NCBI GenBank assembly: GCA_030916835.1 | Contig: JAUPWA010000036.1 | Location: 1 to 20,157 of the forward strand | DNA length: 20,157 nt | Reading direction: 5' to 3' | From: Patescibacteria group bacterium | GTDB taxonomy: Bacteria; Patescibacteriota; Minisyncoccia; Phycocordibacterales; SBAW01 | Part shown: positions 20,138-20,157 of the stretch, piece after piece | Position numbering within the stretch: the first letter of the stretch is position 1 | Layout: each line of letters starts with the position of its first letter | Program-made: the position numbers and the translations under genes | Notes under the pieces: generated by a model | Told to the model about the DNA's origin: nothing | Databases searched by the model: none | Seen by the model: the letters and a program-made list of their open reading frames with translations, nothing else

Positions 20138-20157
20138 ATGAAACTTGTTTCGTGGAA
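20138..20157 (+). CDS. Exonuclease III-like gene, first codons only
   Basis: The last 20 bases read ATG then K-L-V-S-W and two bases (AA) of a seventh codon, compatible with N. MKLVSWN is the usual N-terminus of ExoIII/XthA-family AP endonucleases, where the Asn is a metal-site residue. The evidence is only six or seven residues, helped by a -10-like element at the usual spacing. Transcribed divergently from the DoxX gene. Confidence 0.45.

Noticed and set aside
1..20157. CRISPR arrays, tRNA or rRNA genes, insertion sequences
   Set aside because: No regularly spaced repeats, cloverleaf-like intergenic sequence, rRNA stretch or transposase was seen. The only recombinase looks like a chromosomal Xer protein.

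Overview
The window looks like a piece of a Patescibacteria (CPR) chromosome, most likely from the Parcubacteria side. I base this on protein style, not on a search. It combines a T4SS/pilus-like envelope operon of low-complexity secreted proteins, a very compact layout, small membrane-anchored proteins of unknown function, and standard housekeeping genes (rsmA, pcrA/uvrD, pnp, rpsO, a Xer recombinase). TGA is used as a stop, so this does not look like the code-25 lineages.

Layout. (1) 1-4279, minus strand: an envelope operon with a 299-aa anchored protein, a 799-aa Gly/Ala-rich protein and a polytopic VirB6/TrbL-like protein that runs off the left edge. (2) 4319-5779, plus: divergently transcribed from a palindromic promoter, a GH43/GH32-like beta-propeller joined to a hydrophobic segment and a Cys-containing C-terminal domain. 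(3) 5772-8531, minus: rsmA and a PcrA/UvrD helicase. (4) 8649-9845, plus: a LysM-M23 peptidase, ending at a bidirectional terminator. (5) 9901-18032, minus: rpsO, a NYN-domain protein, pnp, a 418-aa anchored protein, a DksA/TraR-like protein, comM/yifB, a P-loop kinase, a 37-aa peptide and a 240-aa anchored protein. (6) 18108-19034, plus: a Xer-type tyrosine recombinase. (7) 19080-20077, minus: a Cys/His-knuckle small protein, an 83-aa hypothetical protein and a DoxX-family protein. (8) The right edge holds the first codons of an exonuclease III-like gene.

The most striking signal spans the window. Many genes have a -10-like hexamer ending exactly 6 nt (sometimes 7-9 nt) before the start codon, often with a TTG-type -35 16-17 bp further up, and no Shine-Dalgarno (rsmA, comM, the DksA-like gene, the kinase, the 37-aa ORF, both genes flanking 4280-4318, and others). 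That is the geometry of leaderless mRNAs. In contrast, the two small genes at 19080-19600 have strong Shine-Dalgarno sequences and, in one case, a self-contained promoter-gene-terminator unit.

Best candidates for something new: the envelope operon with its propeller fusion and symmetric divergent promoter, the isolated 61-aa knuckle protein, a stem-loop-bearing insertion in the helicase, and a duplicated short motif in the protein overlapping the end of pnp.
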